The notes beneath the pieces were generated by a model, which did no database searches, was not told where the DNA came from, and saw only the letters and a list, made by a program, of their open reading frames with translations. This document shows, one piece after another, positions 19,616 to 28,481 of a DNA stretch of 64,000 nucleotides. The stretch spans positions 3,094,501-3,158,500 of the forward strand of contig NZ_CP017057.1 in NCBI RefSeq assembly GCF_001719165.1, given 5' to 3'. Position numbers and translations under genes: made by a program. The DNA is from Erythrobacter litoralis (GTDB taxonomy: Bacteria > Pseudomonadota > Alphaproteobacteria > Sphingomonadales > Sphingomonadaceae). Positions within the stretch are counted from its first letter, which is position 1, and each line of letters begins with the position of its first letter.

Positions 19616-20134
19616 TCATTGCGCCGGCTCGGCCCCTGCGCGCTCCTGTTCCCTGAGAGCGAGCGCGATGCTCGTCGCCATGCGGTCGGCGACTTCCTCG
19701 GCGAGGTTTTCAAGGGCGGTCTGTTCGGCTGCGATAGTCGCGTATTCGCTCGACACCACGTCGATCCCCGCATCCGACCCAGCGGTCGCATCGAGCACGA
19801 TCTTGCCCGTGGTGATGTCGACCAGCTGGTAACGCGCGCGCAATATTCGCCGCTCGCGGCTGATCGTGTCGTCGTTGAGAACGCCCAGCGCCTCGAGCGA
19901 ATCGTCCAGTCGCACGTCGAGCCGGTAGCGCGTCGGCGCATCGCCCGCCGCGCCCAGCCGATCCTCAAGCGCGTTGCGAACGAGCCAGCCGCCGCGCCCG
20001 GGGATAGCGGGCACGTCGACTGCCGCGAGGCCCTGCGCCACCGCGGCATTGCCTCCGCCCGCATACATCGGCTGCAATCCGCAGGCGGCAAGCGCCAGTG
20101 CGAGCGGCGCGATGAAGGCGGCTCCCGCGCGCAT
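19616..20134 (-). CDS. lptE: LPS-assembly lipoprotein LptE
   Basis: This 172-residue lipoprotein has signal [19 protein letters not shown] with lipobox LAAC. It plugs LptD in the outer membrane. After the anchor comes the usual GLQPMYAGG segment and a mixed alpha/beta fold, with a C-terminal ALREQERAGAEPAQ tail. The start overlaps the leuS stop (TGATG), so it is translationally coupled. With LptA/LptC at 15.8-17.0 kb, three of the Lpt bridge proteins are encoded here. Confidence 0.88.
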   Translation of the reverse strand: MRAGAAFIAPLALALAACGLQPMYAGGGNAAVAQGLAAVDVPAIPGRGGWLVRNALEDRLGAAGDAPTRYRLDVRLDDSLEALGVLNDDTISRERRILRARYQLVDITTGKIVLDATAGSDAGIDVVSSEYATIAAEQTALENLAEEVADRMATSIALALREQERAGAEPAQ

Positions 20135-22659
20135 CAGGTAACGATGTTGACCAGCCGGTCGGGCACGACGATCACCTTGCGAATTTCCGCTCCATCCAGT
20201 GAACGCTGGACCTTCTCGGAGGCGAGCGCAAGCGCTTCGAGGTCTTCTTTCGAGGCGCCCTTGGGCGCGGTCAGCGTGTCGCGCAGCTTGCCCTTGTGCT
20301 GCACCGCGATGGTGACTTCGTCCTCGACCAGCAGGGTAGGGTCGTGCTGCGGCCACGGCGCGTTGGCGATGAGGCCTTCTCCGCCCATGTTCGACCATGC
20401 CTCTTCCGCAAGATGGGGCATCATCGGGGCAACGAGCTTTGCGATGGTTTCGATCGCGTAGCGCCGCGACGCCGTGATGTTGGCTTTCTCGACCGCATTG
20501 ACCAGTTCGTAGATCCGGGCGACCGCCTTGTTGAAGCCGAGCGCCTCGATGTCCTCGGCAACGCCGACGATGGTCTGGTGAACCTTGCGCAGCAGGCCCT
20601 TGTCCTCGCCTTCGAGGGTCATGTCGGGATATTGGCCGAACAGCCGCCACAGGCGCTGGACGAACCGGGAGCAGCCCTCGATGCCGCTGTCCGACCACGG
20701 CAGGTCGCGCTCGGGCGGGCTGTCGGACAGCATGAACCAGCGCACCGCGTCGGCGCCGTATTGTTCGATGATGCGATCGGGATCGACGACGTTCTTCTTG
20801 GACTTCGACATCTTGACGACGCGGCCCGCGGTGACGGGCTGGCCGCTTTCGATGTGGAAGTAATCCTCGCCGTCGCGGCGCACTTCATCAGGTGAGAGCC
20901 AGCTGCCATCGCCCAGCGCATAGGTCTCGTGCGTGACCATGCCCTGCGTGAACAGCGCGGCGAATGGCTCCTTCACCGACAGCTTGCCGATAGCGCTGAG
21001 CGCGCGGGTCCAGAACCGGGCATAGAGCAGGTGCAGGATCGCGTGTTCGACCCCGCCGATATAGTGCTGCACCGGCAGCCACTTGGCGATCTCGTCGGCG
21101 TCGAAGGGCTTGTCGTCGGGCTGCGAGGCGAAGCGCAGGAAATACCACGAGCTGTCGACGAAGGTGTCGAGCGTGTCGGTCTCGCGCCGCGCCTCGCCGC
21201 CGCATTCGGGGCAGGTCGTGTGCTTCCAGGTCGGGTGGCGTTCGAGCGGGTTGCCGGGCGTTTCGAAATCGACGTCCTCGGGCAGCTTCACCGGCAGCTG
21301 GTCCCGGGGTACGGGGACGATGCCGCAGGCGTCGCAATGGACGAAGGGAATGGGTGTGCCCCAGTAACGCTGGCGCGAGACGCCCCAGTCGCGCAGGCGC
21401 CAGACGGTCGTGCCCCTGCCCCAGCCTTCGGCTTCGGCGCGGGCGATGACCTCGGCCTTGGCCTGTTCGACGGTCATGCGATCGAGGAAGTCCGAATTGA
21501 CGATCACCCCGTCGCCCGCCTCCGCCTCGCCCTTGAAAGGTTCGTCGGCCCTGGCCGGGTCGGAGGCGACGACGCGCGCGATGGGAAGATCGTATTTGGT
21601 CGCGAATTCGAAATCGCGCTGGTCGTGGCCGGGCACGCCCATGACCGCGCCCGTGCCGTAATCCATCAGCACGAAGTTCGCGATGAAGAGCGGCATGTCC
21701 TCGCCGGTGAAGGGGTGCTTCGCGGCGATGTCGGTCCGGTAGCCCAGCTTCTCCGCCGTCTCGAGCGCGGCCGCCGTGGTCGCTCCGCGCTTGCATTGGG
21801 CGATGAAGTCGGCGACCGCCGGATCATCGGCGAGCCCCTGCGCGACCGGGTGATCGGCCGCGACCGCGACGAAGCTCGCGCCGAAGATCGTGTCGGGCCG
21901 GGTGGTGTAGACGGGCAGCTTTTCGCCCGATGACAGGTCAAAGCTGAATTCGAGCCCCTGCGACTTGCCGATCCAGTTCTCCTGCATCAGCCGCACCTTG
22001 TCCGGCCAGTTCTCCAGCGCGTCGAGCCCTGCGAGCAAGTCCTCGGCGAAATCGGTGATCTTCAGGAACCACTGGTCGAGCTTGCGCTTCTCCACCTCCG
22101 CGCCCGAACGCCAGCCCTTGCCGTCGATCACCTGTTCGTTCGCCAGCACGGTCATGTCGACCGGGTCCCAGTTCACCGTCGAGGAGCGGCGATAGACGAG
22201 GCCGCCCTCGTAAAGGTCGAGGAACAGCGCCTGTTCGTGGCCGTAATATTCGGGCTCGCAGGTGGCGATCTCGCGGCTCCAGTCGAGCGCGAAGCCAATG
22301 CGCTTCAGCTGCGCCTTCATCTGTTCGATATTGGCGCGGGTCCATTCGCCCGGGTGGACATTCTTTTCCATCGCCGCGTTTTCGGCCGGCATCCCGAAAG
22401 CGTCCCAGCCCATCGGGTGGAGCACTTCGTCCCCGCGCATCCGGCGGTAGCGGGCAAGGACATCGCCCATCGTGTAATTGCGAACATGGCCCATGTGGAT
22501 GCGTCCCGAGGGATAGGGGAACATCTCGAGGATGTAGCTTTTCGGCTTTTCGCTTTCGGAAGCGGCGGTGAAGGTGCCCGCGTCCTCCCACGCCTTCTGC
22601 CACCGCGCGTCGGCTCGCGCGGGATCGAAACGGCCGGTATCCTTGGTGTCGTCGGTCAT
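20134..22659 (-). CDS. leuS: Leucyl-tRNA synthetase
   Basis: This 841-residue class-I synthetase charges tRNA-Leu. It shows the HIGH-type signature ([15 protein letters not shown]), the KMSKS loop (KMSKSKKN), an editing CP1 domain ([12 protein letters not shown]) and a zinc-type cysteine set ([18 protein letters not shown]). Length is normal for bacteria. It is followed by lptE and holA, and preceded by the DUF3576 gene on the same strand. Confidence 0.98.
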   Translation of the reverse strand: MTDDTKDTGRFDPARADARWQKAWEDAGTFTAASESEKPKSYILEMFPYPSGRIHMGHVRNYTMGDVLARYRRMRGDEVLHPMGWDAFGMPAENAAMEKNVHPGEWTRANIEQMKAQLKRIGFALDWSREIATCEPEYYGHEQALFLDLYEGGLVYRRSSTVNWDPVDMTVLANEQVIDGKGWRSGAEVEKRKLDQWFLKITDFAEDLLAGLDALENWPDKVRLMQENWIGKSQGLEFSFDLSSGEKLPVYTTRPDTIFGASFVAVAADHPVAQGLADDPAVADFIAQCKRGATTAAALETAEKLGYRTDIAAKHPFTGEDMPLFIANFVLMDYGTGAVMGVPGHDQRDFEFATKYDLPIARVVASDPARADEPFKGEAEAGDGVIVNSDFLDRMTVEQAKAEVIARAEAEGWGRGTTVWRLRDWGVSRQRYWGTPIPFVHCDACGIVPVPRDQLPVKLPEDVDFETPGNPLERHPTWKHTTCPECGGEARRETDTLDTFVDSSWYFLRFASQPDDKPFDADEIAKWLPVQHYIGGVEHAILHLLYARFWTRALSAIGKLSVKEPFAALFTQGMVTHETYALGDGSWLSPDEVRRDGEDYFHIESGQPVTAGRVVKMSKSKKNVVDPDRIIEQYGADAVRWFMLSDSPPERDLPWSDSGIEGCSRFVQRLWRLFGQYPDMTLEGEDKGLLRKVHQTIVGVAEDIEALGFNKAVARIYELVNAVEKANITASRRYAIETIAKLVAPMMPHLAEEAWSNMGGEGLIANAPWPQHDPTLLVEDEVTIAVQHKGKLRDTLTAPKGASKEDLEALALASEKVQRSLDGAEIRKVIVVPDRLVNIVT

Positions 22660-22718
22660 GGCCGGTGCTTTATGGATTTCGGCGGCAAATGGAAGCGCCG
22701 CGGCGGCTTAATTCCCGC

Positions 22719-23171
22719 TCAGGAACTCATCGCCTTGCGCCTGAGGTCGCGCGCCTTGGTGAGGATGATGTCCTCAAGCCGCTGGACCGTCGCCGCCTGC
22801 ACCGGGGCTTCGACCCAGGTGCCGTCCTGGCGGACCTGGCGGCTCGCCGCGACGCGCAGCGCGTCGGCACGCAGCTGCTGGTCGAGGATGGTGATGGTAA
22901 GCTTCACGCGTTCTTCCGGATTGCCCGGATTGGCGTACCAGTCGGTCACGACCACGCCCCCCGCGCTGTCGGCGCTCGCCAGCGGGGCAAAGCTGACCGT
23001 CTCGAGCGCGGCGCGCCAGAGATAGGCGTTGACCCCGATCGCGTTGATCTGGGCGCTCGGCAGTTCGCTGGTCGGACGCTCGCGCCCGCCGCAGGCCGCG
23101 AGCAGGCCGATGGCGGCGCAGGCCGCGATGACGCGCGCCGGGGTGGATTGTGCGAATTGGGCCGGGGTCAC
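22719..23171 (-). CDS. DUF3576-family lipoprotein
   Basis: This 150-residue protein has an N-terminal lipoprotein signal (IAACAAIGLLAACG, lipobox LAAC) followed by INAIGVNAYLWRAALET, typical of the DUF3576 family found upstream of leuS in alphaproteobacteria. The middle VVTDWYANPGNPEERVKLTI and the C-terminal helical end (LEDIILTKARDLRRKAM) complete it. The function is unknown; its genetic link to leuS-lptE suggests an outer-membrane role. A short inverted repeat lies in its leader (23189-23206). Confidence 0.85.
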   Translation of the reverse strand: MTPAQFAQSTPARVIAACAAIGLLAACGGRERPTSELPSAQINAIGVNAYLWRAALETVSFAPLASADSAGGVVVTDWYANPGNPEERVKLTITILDQQLRADALRVAASRQVRQDGTWVEAPVQAATVQRLEDIILTKARDLRRKAMSS

Positions 23172-23188
23172 CGTTGAAACACCTCTTG

Positions 23189-23206
23189 AAGTCCGTCTGT
23201 GGACTT
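23189..23206 (-). promoter_or_regulatory. Inverted repeat in leader of DUF3576 gene
   Basis: AAGTCC - GTCTGT - GGACTT, perfect 6-bp arms with a 6-nt spacer, about 18 bp upstream of the DUF3576 start. It could be an operator or an mRNA hairpin. Confidence 0.35.
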
Positions 23207-23398
23207 GGCTCTATACCTTTCACGCACCGCGCGGCAAGCGCTGCCGCGAATCGCTCCGCTGCCCTTTCGCCCGCCTGAACGGTCCCGCTACGGCACGGCG
23301 GCGCGCGGCCCGGGCGAGAGTCTGTGTGCCCGGCGCAACAGGTTCGGGACGAAGCGCGGCGCGCCTTTCGGGAATCGTTGCACGGAACTCACTGGCCG

Positions 23399-23427
23399 CC
23401 CATATTCTCACCGTGCGATAATATGGG
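23399..23427 (+). promoter_or_regulatory. Inverted repeat over a -10-like box
   Basis: CCCATATT (23399-23406), 13-nt spacer, AATATGGG (23420-23427). The spacer and right arm contain GATAAT (23417-23422), a good -10 hexamer match, about 140 bp before the ATG at 23564. A repressor site at the promoter of the secreted unknown protein is likely. No clear -35 box is visible. Confidence 0.45.
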
Positions 23428-23563
23428 TGTGTGCTAATTGGCCGTTCATGCCTATGCTGCACATTGGACAGCGTCCGAATCTCCTGCCGCCGCCAACGGC
23501 CGCAGGACGGTTTCGGGAACAGCCTCTCAAGCGGGGCGAATACGGAAAGGCTTTGAAAGAGCA

Positions 23564-24313
23564 ATGAAAAGCGGGGCGATCAGGACGGCGACGAAGCGGC
23601 TGAGGCTGCCGCGTCTTGCCGTGATCGGCGCGCTCGCGATCGCATTGCCCAGCGCCGGCCTCGCCCTCGTCACCAGCGGGAATGCCGATTCGGCGCTCGA
23701 AGCGACCGGTTTCGACCTCTTCACCCCGGCTTCGGTCGATCCGCAGCTGGCAGCACGGGTCGCTGAGCGGGTGGGGACCAGGGGTATCCGCTTCACCCCG
23801 GCAGGCTCCGCCTCGACCGACGCCGAACGCACCGTGACCGTCGCCGTGCGAATCGACGACGGCAGGAAGGCGCAGGCGATTTCGGTGCGCGATGCTATCA
23901 AGCAGGCGCCCGGCACCGGGACCGGCATCGCTGCGCTCACCCAGAGCAAGTTCAATCTCGGCACGGCGCGCGGCTATCAGAGCTTCGCACGCACGATCGA
24001 ACTGCCCTCTTCGGTGCGCGACATGTCGATGCCCGACCTCGCCGAATTCGAACCGTCGCGCCGCAAGGAAGAGCCTTCGCGCCTCAAGCCGCGGATCGAG
24101 CTCGAGCCGGAGCAGATCGCCGGGCGCTCGCCCAACACGCTCGATTCCATCTCGGCCCAGACGGTCGGCGTCGGCGGCAGCTTCAGCCTCTCGCCCAATC
24201 TCGATGTGACCGCGGGCGTGCGCTATTCGCAGGAACGCGAACGGCTCGACCCGCTGACCAATTCGGTCAAGGACAGCCAGGCGGTCTACGTCGGGACGCA
24301 GATAAAGTTCTGA
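23564..24313 (+). CDS. Exported protein with outer-membrane-type C-terminus, unknown function
   Basis: This 249-residue protein starts at 23564 (MKSGAIRTATKRLRLPR) with a GAAAG-type ribosome-binding site. It has a basic stretch and a hydrophobic signal (LAVIGALAIALPSAGLALV). The middle is low-complexity and Arg/Glu/Pro-rich around residue 160-185. The C-terminal 60 residues read like alternating beta strands (GSFSLSPNLDVTAGVRYS) and end VYVGTQIKF. The final Phe is the usual signal for outer-membrane insertion. It may be a short beta-barrel hairpin protein or surface protein. I do not recognise a named family. An intrinsic terminator follows. Confidence 0.6.
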   Translation: MKSGAIRTATKRLRLPRLAVIGALAIALPSAGLALVTSGNADSALEATGFDLFTPASVDPQLAARVAERVGTRGIRFTPAGSASTDAERTVTVAVRIDDGRKAQAISVRDAIKQAPGTGTGIAALTQSKFNLGTARGYQSFARTIELPSSVRDMSMPDLAEFEPSRRKEEPSRLKPRIELEPEQIAGRSPNTLDSISAQTVGVGGSFSLSPNLDVTAGVRYSQERERLDPLTNSVKDSQAVYVGTQIKF

Positions 24314-24347
24314 TCCCCCGCAAACCCGCCTGACGCATAAGGACATA

Positions 24348-24368
24348 CCCCGCCCCGGCGGGGTTTTT
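24348..24368 (+). terminator. Intrinsic terminator after secreted unknown protein
   Basis: CCCCGC - CCCG - GCGGGG-type hairpin (24348-24363) followed by TTTTT (24364-24368), 35 bp after the stop codon. It separates this gene from the reductase. Confidence 0.85.
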
Positions 24369-24429
24369 CTTTGCGCGCAGGCTCATGAGGGCTACGCTCG
24401 CGCGGGGTGCTGCAAGGGGAGTAATGCCA

Positions 24430-25152
24430 ATGGGCCGAGTTGCCATCATAACCGGGGGAACGCGCGGAATCGGACGCGCGATCTGCGAAGCGTTGAAGGC
24501 CGACGGACTTACAGTGGTCGCCAATTACGCCGGCAATGACGAGGCCGCGCGCCAATGCGCCGACACGCTCGGCATCCATTGCTACAAATGGGACGTGGGC
24601 GACCACGAAGCCACGCTCGCCGGGTGCGCGCAGGTCGCAAGGGATGTCGGGCCGGTCGACGTGGTGGTCAACAATGCCGGGATCACCCGCGATGCGACGC
24701 TTCACAAGATGAGCTTCGACGACTGGAACGAGGTCATGCGCATCAATCTGGGCGGCTGCTTCAACATGGCCAAGGCGTGTTTTCCCGGCATGCGCGAGCG
24801 CGGCTGGGGCCGGATCGTCAATATCGGCTCGATCAACGGGCAGGCGGGCCAATACGGGCAGGTCAATTACGCCGCGGCGAAATCGGGCATTCACGGTTTC
24901 ACCAAGGCGCTGGCGCAGGAAGGCGCGAAATCGGGCGTGACGGTGAACGCGATCGCCCCGGGCTATATCGACACCGACATGGTCGCCGCCGTGCCTGACA
25001 CGGTGCTGGAGAAGATCGTCGCCAGGATTCCGGTCGGCAGGCTCGGCCAGGCGCACGAAATCGCGCGCGGCGTCAGCTTTCTCGTCAGCGAGGATGCGGG
25101 CTTCGTCACCGGCTCGACCATGAGCATCAATGGCGGCCAGCACATGTATTGA
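24430..25152 (+). CDS. phaB: Acetoacetyl-CoA reductase (PhaB type)
   Basis: This 240-residue short-chain dehydrogenase has the cofactor motif TGGTRGIGRAI, NNAGITRD and the active-site Ser/Tyr/Lys set (IGSINGQAGQYGQVNYAAAKSG). The substrate-side INGQ-GQ-G-QVNY pattern and the ending SINGGQHMY are typical of acetoacetyl-CoA reductases. These make (R)-3-hydroxybutyryl-CoA for polyhydroxybutyrate with NADPH. ATG 24424 is an alternative start; 24430 sits better behind AAGGGGA. No PHB synthase is in the window. Confidence 0.9.
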   Translation: MGRVAIITGGTRGIGRAICEALKADGLTVVANYAGNDEAARQCADTLGIHCYKWDVGDHEATLAGCAQVARDVGPVDVVVNNAGITRDATLHKMSFDDWNEVMRINLGGCFNMAKACFPGMRERGWGRIVNIGSINGQAGQYGQVNYAAAKSGIHGFTKALAQEGAKSGVTVNAIAPGYIDTDMVAAVPDTVLEKIVARIPVGRLGQAHEIARGVSFLVSEDAGFVTGSTMSINGGQHMY

Positions 25153-25178
25153 AGGGTCGCCAAAAGGGGGGAAGGCGC

Positions 25179-25598
25179 ATGGAACTGACAACGCACAATC
25201 CGAGCCCGTGGCTCGAACATTTCGGGTTCAACCACGCTGTCGAGGTGAGGGGGGCCGATCGCACGCTCTATTGCTCGGGCCAGACCGCGTCCGACGCGCA
25301 AGGCGCCCCGCTCCATCCGGGCGACCTCGTCGCGCAATATCGCAGCGCGTGGGACAATCTGGTCACGCTGCTCGCCGCCGCCGACATGACGCCCGCCAAT
25401 CTCGTGCGGCTCAACATCTTCACGACCGACGTGCCCGCCTTCATGGACGTGGCCGAAACCCTCACCGGGATCCATGTCGAAGCCGGGGCGCAGGTTGCCT
25501 GCACGCTGATCGGCGTGGGCGCGCTCTACGCCCCCGAAGTGCTGGTCGAGATCGAGGCGACTGCGGTCGCGGGGGCGGTCGCGGGGGCGGCTTCCTGA
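25179..25598 (+). CDS. RidA-family protein
   Basis: This 139-residue protein begins MELTTHNPSPWLEHFGFNHA, with a GGGGGGAAGG ribosome-binding site. It shows the RidA/YjgF/UK114 pattern: YCSGQTASD, LVRLNIFTTD, and the C-terminal VEIEATAV. Classical RidA has an Arg in the CTRVGV-type segment that binds the substrate carboxylate. Here the segment is CTLIGVGALYAPEVLVEIE, so the Arg appears missing; imine deaminase activity is uncertain. It lies 26 bp after the reductase gene. Confidence 0.82.
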   Translation: MELTTHNPSPWLEHFGFNHAVEVRGADRTLYCSGQTASDAQGAPLHPGDLVAQYRSAWDNLVTLLAAADMTPANLVRLNIFTTDVPAFMDVAETLTGIHVEAGAQVACTLIGVGALYAPEVLVEIEATAVAGAVAGAAS

Positions 25599-25717
25599 TC
25601 GCTGCGTTAACCCGTGGAAAGCCCGGATAAGCGCGGTTCCCGGGGTATTCTTCGCGATTCGTTAAGCATGTGCGCTTACCTAGCGGCAGACCAGATCATC
25701 GAGGGGGCACAGCCGCC

Positions 25718-26392
25718 ATGACCGTGAACCACAGCCAGCAGGCCTGCGAGAAAAATCGCGGGCAAAGTCGCGGGGAGCGCCGCGAGGAGCGCCGGATCGC
25801 CGCGCGCGGCCGGCTCGTCCTGCGCATCGCCAAGCTCGTCTGCGAGACCGGCGAATATGCCTGCATCCTGCGCGACGTGTCGCTGACCGGTGCGGGGCTT
25901 TCCTTCTTCCACGAAGTCCCGCCCGACATGCGCCCGATCCTGCAATTGTCGAACGGGCACACTTTCCCGGTCGAACTGGTGTGGAGCGGCGCGGGCCGCG
26001 CGGGCTATCGCTTCGCCGTGCCGGTCGCCGAAGAGGACTTCATCGCCGGGGACACCGAGTTCGGCCACCGCCCCCTGCGCCTTTCGATCCGCGCCGCCGC
26101 CCGGATCGTAGACGGGTGCGAGATGGCCGAAGCCTCGCTGGTCGACCTTTCGGCGGAGGGCGCGAAGCTCGAAGTCGCGCGCCGTTTCGCGGATCGCAGG
26201 GTCGTCAGCCTCGCGCTTGCCGGACGGGCCCCGCGGCTTGCCGAGGTCCGCTGGCAGACAGACGAGGCGTTGGGGCTGCGCTTTTTCGAACCGCTCCCCG
26301 CAGCCGATCTTGCCTCTCTTGCGCTGGCCCTGCAGCCTTTCGCCGCGCCCGCCGGGACCGATGAAGGGATCGCCGCGATCCGCGCGGCCTGA
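25718..26392 (+). CDS. Tandem PilZ-domain protein
   Basis: This 224-residue soluble protein has two PilZ-like units. The first has RREER near residue 21 and DVSLTGAG near 53. The second has RLSIR near 125 and DLSAEGAK near 145. Both contain the complete RxxxR and D-x-S-x-x-G motifs that bind cyclic di-GMP. The ATG at 25718 follows GAGGGGG. It could be a c-di-GMP receptor for motility or exopolysaccharide control. A weak inverted repeat, TAAGC - 6 nt - GCTTA (25663-25678), lies upstream. Confidence 0.85.
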   Translation: MTVNHSQQACEKNRGQSRGERREERRIAARGRLVLRIAKLVCETGEYACILRDVSLTGAGLSFFHEVPPDMRPILQLSNGHTFPVELVWSGAGRAGYRFAVPVAEEDFIAGDTEFGHRPLRLSIRAAARIVDGCEMAEASLVDLSAEGAKLEVARRFADRRVVSLALAGRAPRLAEVRWQTDEALGLRFFEPLPAADLASLALALQPFAAPAGTDEGIAAIRAA

Positions 26393-26505
26393 CGCCTTGT
26401 GTTGGAAAGGGCACGCGCAAAGGGCTCTTTCAGGCGGTAGGAAAGCAAAATCGTCGCAGGTTTTGCCGGGCGCGATTCCTAAGCGGCACGCTCCGGCTTG
26501 AACCA

Positions 26506-26766
26506 ATGCGCATGCACTATATCAACTTGCGCGTGAGCCCGATTCCCTACCATCCGCCGGTCAAACGCTCGATCGCGATTGCCGGGCACAAGACCTCGAT
26601 CAGCCTCGAACCAGTGTTCTGGGACATGCTGCGCGATGCGGCCTCGGCGGAAGGGATCGCGGTGAGCGCGCTCGTCGCCCGGATCGATGCCGAACGCATC
26701 CGCGCGCAAACCCCGCCCGGCCTCGCGAGCGCGATCCGGGTCTGGTTGGTCAGCCGGGAGCCCTAG
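26506..26766 (+). CDS. Ribbon-helix-helix domain protein
   Basis: This protein of up to 86 residues contains VKRSIAIAGHKTSISLEPVF, matching the short RHH_4-type ribbon-helix-helix proteins (a beta strand followed by WDMLRDAASAEGIAVSALVARID). These are small dimeric DNA-binding or protein-interaction modules, common in alphaproteobacteria. The start is uncertain: ATG 26506, ATG 26512 and GTG 26534 are all in frame and none has a clear ribosome-binding site. The family core starts near residue 19, so the first 18 residues may not be translated. Its stop overlaps the convergent neighbour's stop in a CTAG. Confidence 0.75.
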   Translation: MRMHYINLRVSPIPYHPPVKRSIAIAGHKTSISLEPVFWDMLRDAASAEGIAVSALVARIDAERIRAQTPPGLASAIRVWLVSREP

Positions 26767-26987
26767 TACTTCGCGGTCGCATCGCTTGCCGGATAGGTTT
26801 CGTCGAGCGCTTCGTCGTGCTTGGACATGGTGTCCTTGGACGCGGTCGCATCGGCGCCGGCATTGCGGAACGGCCCGTCCGGTTCGCCTTCGGCATAGGC
26901 GGCATGGCGCTTCTTGCGGCGACGCCTTTCGAACAGCGAATATCCCGCGAAACCGAGCCCGGCGAGGGCGGCGAGCCTGATGATCAT
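26763..26987 (-). CDS. Small membrane-anchored protein with DEALDETYPASD stress-type motif
   Basis: This 74-residue protein starts MIIRLAALAGLGFAGYSLFE behind AGGAGG. It has one N-terminal membrane span, a basic RRRRKKRH stretch, then HDEALDETYPASDATA. The DE-x-LDETFPASD-type motif recurs in small, general-stress-linked alphaproteobacterial proteins of unknown function. It is convergent with the RHH gene and lies between it and murA. Confidence 0.72.
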   Translation of the reverse strand: MIIRLAALAGLGFAGYSLFERRRRKKRHAAYAEGEPDGPFRNAGADATASKDTMSKHDEALDETYPASDATAKY

Positions 26988-27052
26988 GATTGTCCTCCTG
27001 CAAGTTCCCGTGTTTACCAGAACAGCGCAGGGGGAGGGGCGATTGTTCCCGC

Positions 27053-28333
27053 CTAGTCGTCGACCCGCTCGATATCCGCGCCCGCCAGCTGGAGCTTTTC
27101 CTCGAGACGTTCGTAGCCGCGGTCGAGGTGGTAGATGCGCCGCACCTGCGTCTCGCCCTCCGCGGCGAGGGCGGCGATCACGAGGCTCATCGAAGCGCGC
27201 AGATCGGTCGCCATGACCTCTGCCCCGGTGAGCCGTTCGACGCCCTTGACGATCGCGGTGCGCCCTTCGGTCGAGACATCGGCGCCCATCCGGGCGAGTT
27301 CGGGGACGTGCATGAAGCGGTTCTCGAAGATCGTCTCCTTGAGCACGCTCGTCCCCTCGGCGCGGCACAGCAGCGCCATCAGCTGCGCCTGCATGTCGGT
27401 GGCAAGGCCGGGATAGGGCGCGGTGGTGAGATTGACGGGCTTCAGCGGCCCGTTCGTCTCGATATCGATGCCGCGCGCATCCTCATTCACGTGGACCCCG
27501 ATATTGCGCAGGGCGTGGATCGTCGCGTGCATGTCGTCGGCCTTCGCCCCTTCGAGCCGGACCGCGCCGCCCGTGATCGCCGCCGCGCAGGCATAGGAGC
27601 CCGCCTCGATCCGGTCGGGCATGGTGCGGTAGGTCGCCCCGTGGAGCCGCTTGACCGGGTGGATCACGAGGTCGGAGGTTCCGATGCCCTCGATCTCGGC
27701 CCCCATCGCGGTCAGCAGGTTGCACAAATCGATGATTTCCGGCTCGCGCGCGGCGTTGAACAGGCGGCACGTACCCTCGGCGAGGACGGCGGCCATCAGC
27801 GCGTTTTCGGTCGCGCCGACGGAGACCACGGGGAAATCGAAATCGCCGCCCTTCATGCCGCCGTCGGGCTGGAACGCCTTCACGTAGCCCTGCGCGAGTT
27901 CGATATGCGCGCCGAAGGCTTCCAGCGCCTTCAAGTGCAGGTCGATCGGCCGGTTCCCGATCGCGCAGCCGCCCGGCAGCGAGACCGTCGCCTCCCCGGC
28001 GCGCGCCAGCATCGGGCCGAGCACGAGGATCGAGGCGCGCATCTTGCGCACGAGATCGTAGGGCGCGACCGTCGAAGTCAGGCGCGAGGCTTCGAACGTC
28101 ACGACCCGCCCGAAATCCTCGGGCCGCTTGCCGTGAATCTCGACCGAGGCGCCGAACTGCGTCATCAGGTGCTGGAACCCATCGATATCGGCGAGCCGCG
28201 GCAGGTTCCTGAGCGTAAGCGGCTCATCGGTCAGCAGCGCGCAGGGAATGAGTGTGAGAGCGGCGTTCTTGGCCCCCGAAATCGGAATCGTGCCCGACAA
28301 CCGGTTGCCGCCGCGAATGATCAGCTTGTCCAT
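27053..28333 (-). CDS. murA: UDP-N-acetylglucosamine 1-carboxyvinyltransferase
   Basis: This 426-residue enzyme transfers enolpyruvate from PEP to UDP-GlcNAc, the first committed step of peptidoglycan synthesis. The Cys that attacks PEP is Cys123 in [16 protein letters not shown]; its presence predicts fosfomycin sensitivity. ISGAKNAAL near residue 20 and [16 protein letters not shown] near residue 360 are family landmarks. It is divergent from galU; their shared 148-bp gap shows no strong promoter. Confidence 0.97.
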   Translation of the reverse strand: MDKLIIRGGNRLSGTIPISGAKNAALTLIPCALLTDEPLTLRNLPRLADIDGFQHLMTQFGASVEIHGKRPEDFGRVVTFEASRLTSTVAPYDLVRKMRASILVLGPMLARAGEATVSLPGGCAIGNRPIDLHLKALEAFGAHIELAQGYVKAFQPDGGMKGGDFDFPVVSVGATENALMAAVLAEGTCRLFNAAREPEIIDLCNLLTAMGAEIEGIGTSDLVIHPVKRLHGATYRTMPDRIEAGSYACAAAITGGAVRLEGAKADDMHATIHALRNIGVHVNEDARGIDIETNGPLKPVNLTTAPYPGLATDMQAQLMALLCRAEGTSVLKETIFENRFMHVPELARMGADVSTEGRTAIVKGVERLTGAEVMATDLRASMSLVIAALAAEGETQVRRIYHLDRGYERLEEKLQLAGADIERVDD

Positions 28334-28481
28334 GGCGGATCATTTAGCCGATCGCAGGCCCAGCGCAACTCAAGCGGCTGGTTTGCAAGGGATCGCCGCA
28401 GCGGCGTTGACGTTGGTGGAGGCGAAGGCCACGAAGACACCGGTCGCGAATTAGACAGACAATATCAGCGAGACTCTTTCC

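Larger units (their letters stand above)
23172..23563. other. 392-bp non-coding gap between DUF3576 gene and secreted unknown gene
   Basis: This divergent intergenic stretch holds two inverted repeats (listed separately) and otherwise no convincing gene. A reading frame passes through it into the following gene, but the well-spaced ATG at 23564 makes coding unlikely. No tRNA or rRNA pattern is seen. Confidence 0.5.

Noticed and set aside
23384..23415. A GGAAC...CGTG EcfG-type promoter upstream of the secreted protein
   Set aside because: Spacing is 23 bp, not the 16-17 of the alphaproteobacterial stress-response consensus.
28334..28481. A TTGACG-type promoter for galU
   Set aside because: No -10 hexamer lies at 16-18 bp; the match is isolated.
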